In this document: positions 60,338-64,000 of the stretch, one piece after another | How the letters are laid out: each line of letters opens with the position of its first letter | How positions within the stretch are numbered: position 1 is the stretch's first letter | From: Pomacea canaliculata | Taxonomy: Eukaryota > Mollusca > Gastropoda > Architaenioglossa > Ampullariidae | Reading direction: 5' to 3' | DNA length: 64,000 nt | Assembly: GCF_003073045.1 (NCBI RefSeq) | Contig: NC_037597.1 | Span: forward strand, 26,488,158-26,552,157 | The notes under the pieces: model-generated | The model's input: only the letters and a program-made list of their open reading frames with translations | What the model was told of the DNA's origin: nothing | Database searches by the model: none | Translations under genes and position numbers: made by a program

Positions 60338-62720
60338 AGTCAATCAGTTGTGTCTGTACCATAATCCTCATCAGCACTGCCTCCCCAGGCCCCCGATATC
60401 CTTCCCTCCCATACACGCTACCATTCTTTCCATAGCTGTGTTTTCCACCATTGTAAATCTCACATCATTGACCACACTTGCATATTTGTGCATGCATGTG
60501 TTCACCCCCACCCAACACACATACACACTTTCATTTTCTCTCTCAGTACTTGTTCTTTTCTAGTACTCACAGTGCTGATCTTTTCTATCTATTCTTTCAG
60601 TCTCTGAACTTAAAGAGGGCATCATTTAACCTGATCTGATTATATGAGTGTGTTATGTCGGCTACTGGGGAAATGTGTGCCATCAAGTCTTCTATGCCAT
60701 GCCCTTTAAAAAAATCAAAACCTATAGATGTAAGAGGATGAAAATGTATGCACATTAACGCACATGCATCACACAGGCATATGTGTAGCTAGAAAACTGT
60801 TTCAGCAGCAGGCGTGACATCCATTTTAAATAGAATCTTACAGGAAGAAGACTCAGATTTCATGTTTTTCTCTAGGAGTCATTCATGGATGCTAGTTCTT
60901 TTACTGCTTTGCAGCATGGTTCTGATTCCTATTGTTATGACTTTTATCAGCTAGAGATGTTTGTTTTGTGTGAAATAGTGGAGTTCAGAGGAATTAGCTT
61001 CCAACTTCTCTTTGTCCGACCTTTAATGATCATGATGTATAAATATCTTATATAAACCTTTATAGAAATGCAAGTTTTTAAGCACAAAGTTGTTGAATCT
61101 TTTGTGCCATACAACCATTTGTATGTTCAAATCACTGCACATTATTTTTAAGTGAAGTAATAAACGTGTTTGACTTTGCATTTTGAAAGTTGTTAAAAAG
61201 GGTCTGTCTCACTTTTCCTTTAATTATGTCAGATAAGAGTAAGACTAAATGCTGATTGCTGTGCTTGGGCTTTGGGAAGGTAGCATGCACATTTTTGATT
61301 TTTGTTACACTAGTTTTAAAGGAAATGTGCTGCCAAAGGGTTTTGCTAAGTGAAGACCTTTTTCTCATGATGTTTTTAAAGTTTTTTACGTATGGACTTG
61401 TGACACACAGTCCTGTTGGCTTATCTGTTGGCCTGCCACTTAAAAACTTGCTAAAGACTTTAGGTGCAAACAGCCAACAACGCTTAGTCATACCTACTCA
61501 GAATCCAGGATTACTGAGGTGTTTTTTTTTTTAGCTTTAAAAAAATATGCTGTAAACATGAGCAGTTCAGCTTAATTTTTTTAAAGACTTATGAGCTTCT
61601 ACATATGTCAATTTTTGCTCTTTTTATTTTTTTTAATAGAATGAGATTAAAATGTAGTCACTGTCTCTTTTCTTTTCACATGTATGCACATGTGCATGCA
61701 TACACAGATGCACTTTACAAACTGCAAAGTCAAATTGCATGCAGTGCCAAGGCTTATTTCTCTGAACTGACTCTATGTTCTGATAGGTCAGTTGTTCCAA
61801 CTCCACTGCTATAGGTTTGATCACCATGATTTGTTCAGATACCACCATTTAGTGTGGTTGGCCTTCTTAACTGCACAGCAGTGGTCAACTGTAAAGAAAA
61901 AGTAATTGCCAGCCTGTTAATCTTAAAGAATCCTGTTTCTTAACAGAATAGTGACTTTATGTCATGCAGAGATGGGGGGAATGGATGGAGAAGACTGACA
62001 GGCAGATGAATTTCACACATCTTTGTTCATTCCATTTTAGGTCAGCAGATACCTAGTTTGCCAATGTTGATTGTTAACAATGTGGAGTCTAGTAAATCCA
62101 CAAAGAATGGGACAGGAATGATTTTATTCTGCCTTCTGACAAATGATGACAACCTGACATGATATGAAATTGAGCAGCATATTTTAAATATGAAAAATTT
62201 AATGCATGAGGGCAAGACAGGCTTCACAAGAAACGTCATTTCATACAGAGGCAATAAGTAAAAATTACAAGAAAAAACTTGCAGTTTGAGTCCTGTAAAA
62301 TGCTGAGCAGTAAGTGGGAGCAGTGTTACCACAGGGAATGTAGCCATTGATGTGAACATAATGACAGGTGTTATAAATATAACCACAGTGAGCCTCAGGC
62401 TCAGATCTTTGTCTAAGACCATTTTGTAACAATAATAGATTTGGGAATAGTTTATTGATGTCTTTATAGCAAGGCTTATGTAAAATTTTTGCATCATTTG
62501 CCCTTTTGATTGACCTATTTCCCTGTGTTGTAACAATGCAAGGATGCAGCATCATGACCTGTGCTTGAGAATACTTTTTTTTTATTGATGGCAATTTTAA
62601 CATTAGAGTTGTCAAGTACGTTAAAGGTTGGCCCTCAGCAATGAAGTTGTTGACAAATTAATGGCAGAAAAATCAATACTAAGCTTTATTATCATTCTTA
62701 CAATAAAATCTTTTCTTTTA
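60338..62720 (+). other. Probable PKC 3' UTR and downstream sequence
   Basis: Candidate AATAAA signals follow the stop at 61159-61164 and 62702-62707. No conserved reading frame occurs. Several CA-rich short repeats lie near 60500-60530. Confidence 0.45.
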
Positions 62721-63494
62721 AACTTATGTTTTTTCACCTTTCAGTGTGAATTTTAAGTGAGATCTCATTTGACACAAATTCAAATTCTCCACTTCATTAT
62801 ACGTTTTGGGCAATGCTAAAGCAGTATATATATTTAAAATCCATGTGCAATGAAGTATGAGAAATTTTCTCAGTTTAGAAAAGATTCAACATGCTGGTTA
62901 GCATCATTTTCATCATTGTTCTTAGCTTGACATAAAGTGGAGGAAGTGTAATAGTTCTTTTGGACACATTTTCTCATTTCATGATTTTCTTTAGCTCACA
63001 CTGCCTCCTACTCTAATTTGTCCACAACCTCTACATTTCTAATTAGGTTTTTAAAAATATATGTGTGGTCATGCATTCTTTCTGAGATCGACTGAGACAA
63101 CCTTTTGTCCAGTTGGGCGGTGGTAACATGAAGAAACTCTTTACCATACTACTTATTTGAGCCATGTCATGTCACACCATGGCATAATGTCATTGAACTT
63201 AATAGGATTGGATGGCCTAGATAGATGTTAATGTGTGGTACATTTCCATAACAGCATCTGCTTTGTGAAAGTCAGCAATTTGGAAAAGGATGAAGGAAGA
63301 AACTCTACTGTTGGCATATCTGATACAGGAGGCTGTTAATTGTTCATGTATGTTGCTGTGCATTGTCTAAGAAAGGTCAAACTGCACCTTTTCATCAATG
63401 TGATACCCATTTCTCAATTTCATACTCTAGTTCAGATAAGTGATTTATTGTCATAATATGCTGATCTTTGTGTGTTTCCCACCTTTGTTGTCAG

Positions 63495-64000
63495 CTCCCG
63501 ACAAATATTAACATGAAAAGAGGAAGATCAGTTGCCAGTAGCCACCTTTGTGGTGAGTTACCAATTGAATGCTTTTGAAAAGGTGAATCACGAACAATGA
63601 ACTGGATCATTGTGCAGATGACTATCTGTTGAATTATTGAATTAAGAGTTATATCTAAGTACTTTTATAATAGAAAGAAAGGCTGGGTGCAATAGCCATC
63701 ATCTTCCTTGATGTTTATACTGATGTTTTGTCTTACCCCTCACTTCCCACTGTGAGGGGCTGTTCTCTTCTCTTAATGTTCAACCCACTCCCACATTGTC
63801 GTTATCATCGTTAATGTTGGAAATGTGATAATTTATGTTTCTACTTCTGATTTGAAACTGGTTAGGAGAAAATCGTGATCAAACAGAACCCTGAGAAAAA
63901 TGTTATAGTGATCATCATCTTTCTCAGAAGTTGTCTTTTCTGTAATTGTACCTGTGCAGAAATGCATGTTGTCTGCAGTCAACTGGGCCATCGGGCACCA
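63495..64000 (+). CDS. Two candidate exons of an unidentified downstream gene (runs off window)
   Basis: 63495-63552 follows a gttgtcag acceptor and ends at a good donor (TGTG|gtgagt). 63960 to the window end follows a pyrimidine-rich tract ending tgtgcag. Joined, they stay in one open frame: LPTNINMKRGRSVASSHLC, then EMHVVCSQLGHRAP. No family is recognised. The only support is splice-signal quality and a shared phase. They could equally be non-coding exons or chance. Confidence 0.25.

Noticed and set aside
62042-62615. Overlapping minus-strand frames of 164 and 116 codons
   Set aside because: Composition is hydrophobic and random-looking, with no motif. They lie in the PKC 3' region and neither frame shows splice or family support.

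Overview
The window is nuclear DNA from an invertebrate animal, most likely a gastropod mollusc. It is AT-rich, its genes have short exons bounded by GT/AG signals, and it carries many LINE, SINE and MITE insertions. The best taxonomic clues are an epsilon-type novel protein kinase C and an invertebrate-style UBXN1 with an added C2H2 finger. The molluscan assignment is an inference; no ribosomal or mitochondrial marker is present.

Layout, left to right. (1) About 55-3401, plus strand: the last exons of a leucine-rich-repeat protein. (2) 5492-8973, minus: a six-exon isoaspartyl peptidase/L-asparaginase (ASRGL1) gene with a one-base frame disruption and one GC-AG intron. (3) 11988-12167, minus: a single-exon 59-residue microprotein that I read as a mitoregulin (MTLN) homologue. 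(4) 14587-15871, plus: a tentative single-pass membrane microprotein, preceded by three CACGTG boxes. (5) 16859-18058, plus: a two-exon DHHC palmitoyltransferase like ZDHHC24. (6) 21874-31951, minus: a complete ten-exon UBXN1, with a 3.2-kb RTE-like LINE inserted in intron 4 between 13-bp target duplications. (7) 33773-60337, plus: a 16-exon protein kinase C epsilon gene (C2, pseudosubstrate, C1a, C1b, kinase), complete except for an in-frame TAG at the end of exon 12, in the catalytic loop. (8) 60338-64000: the kinase 3' UTR region and two weak candidate exons of a following gene.

For ASRGL1, ZDHHC24 and UBXN1 the exon phases add up to one continuous frame of the expected family length (ASRGL1 only after discounting one base). 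This is the main support for the models. The genes are unrelated housekeeping and signalling genes and do not form a pathway cluster. Between and inside them lie tRNA-type SINEs with a perfect target duplication, a hAT-type MITE with a perfect 8-bp duplication, a pogo/Tigger-type element keeping a PCNA-binding-like motif, several LINE remnants on both strands, and a possible gag relic.

The most unusual content is the 12-16 kb interval, with two small membrane microprotein candidates in divergent orientation. Next come the two frame-breaking lesions, in ASRGL1 and PKC, which need to be separated from assembly error.
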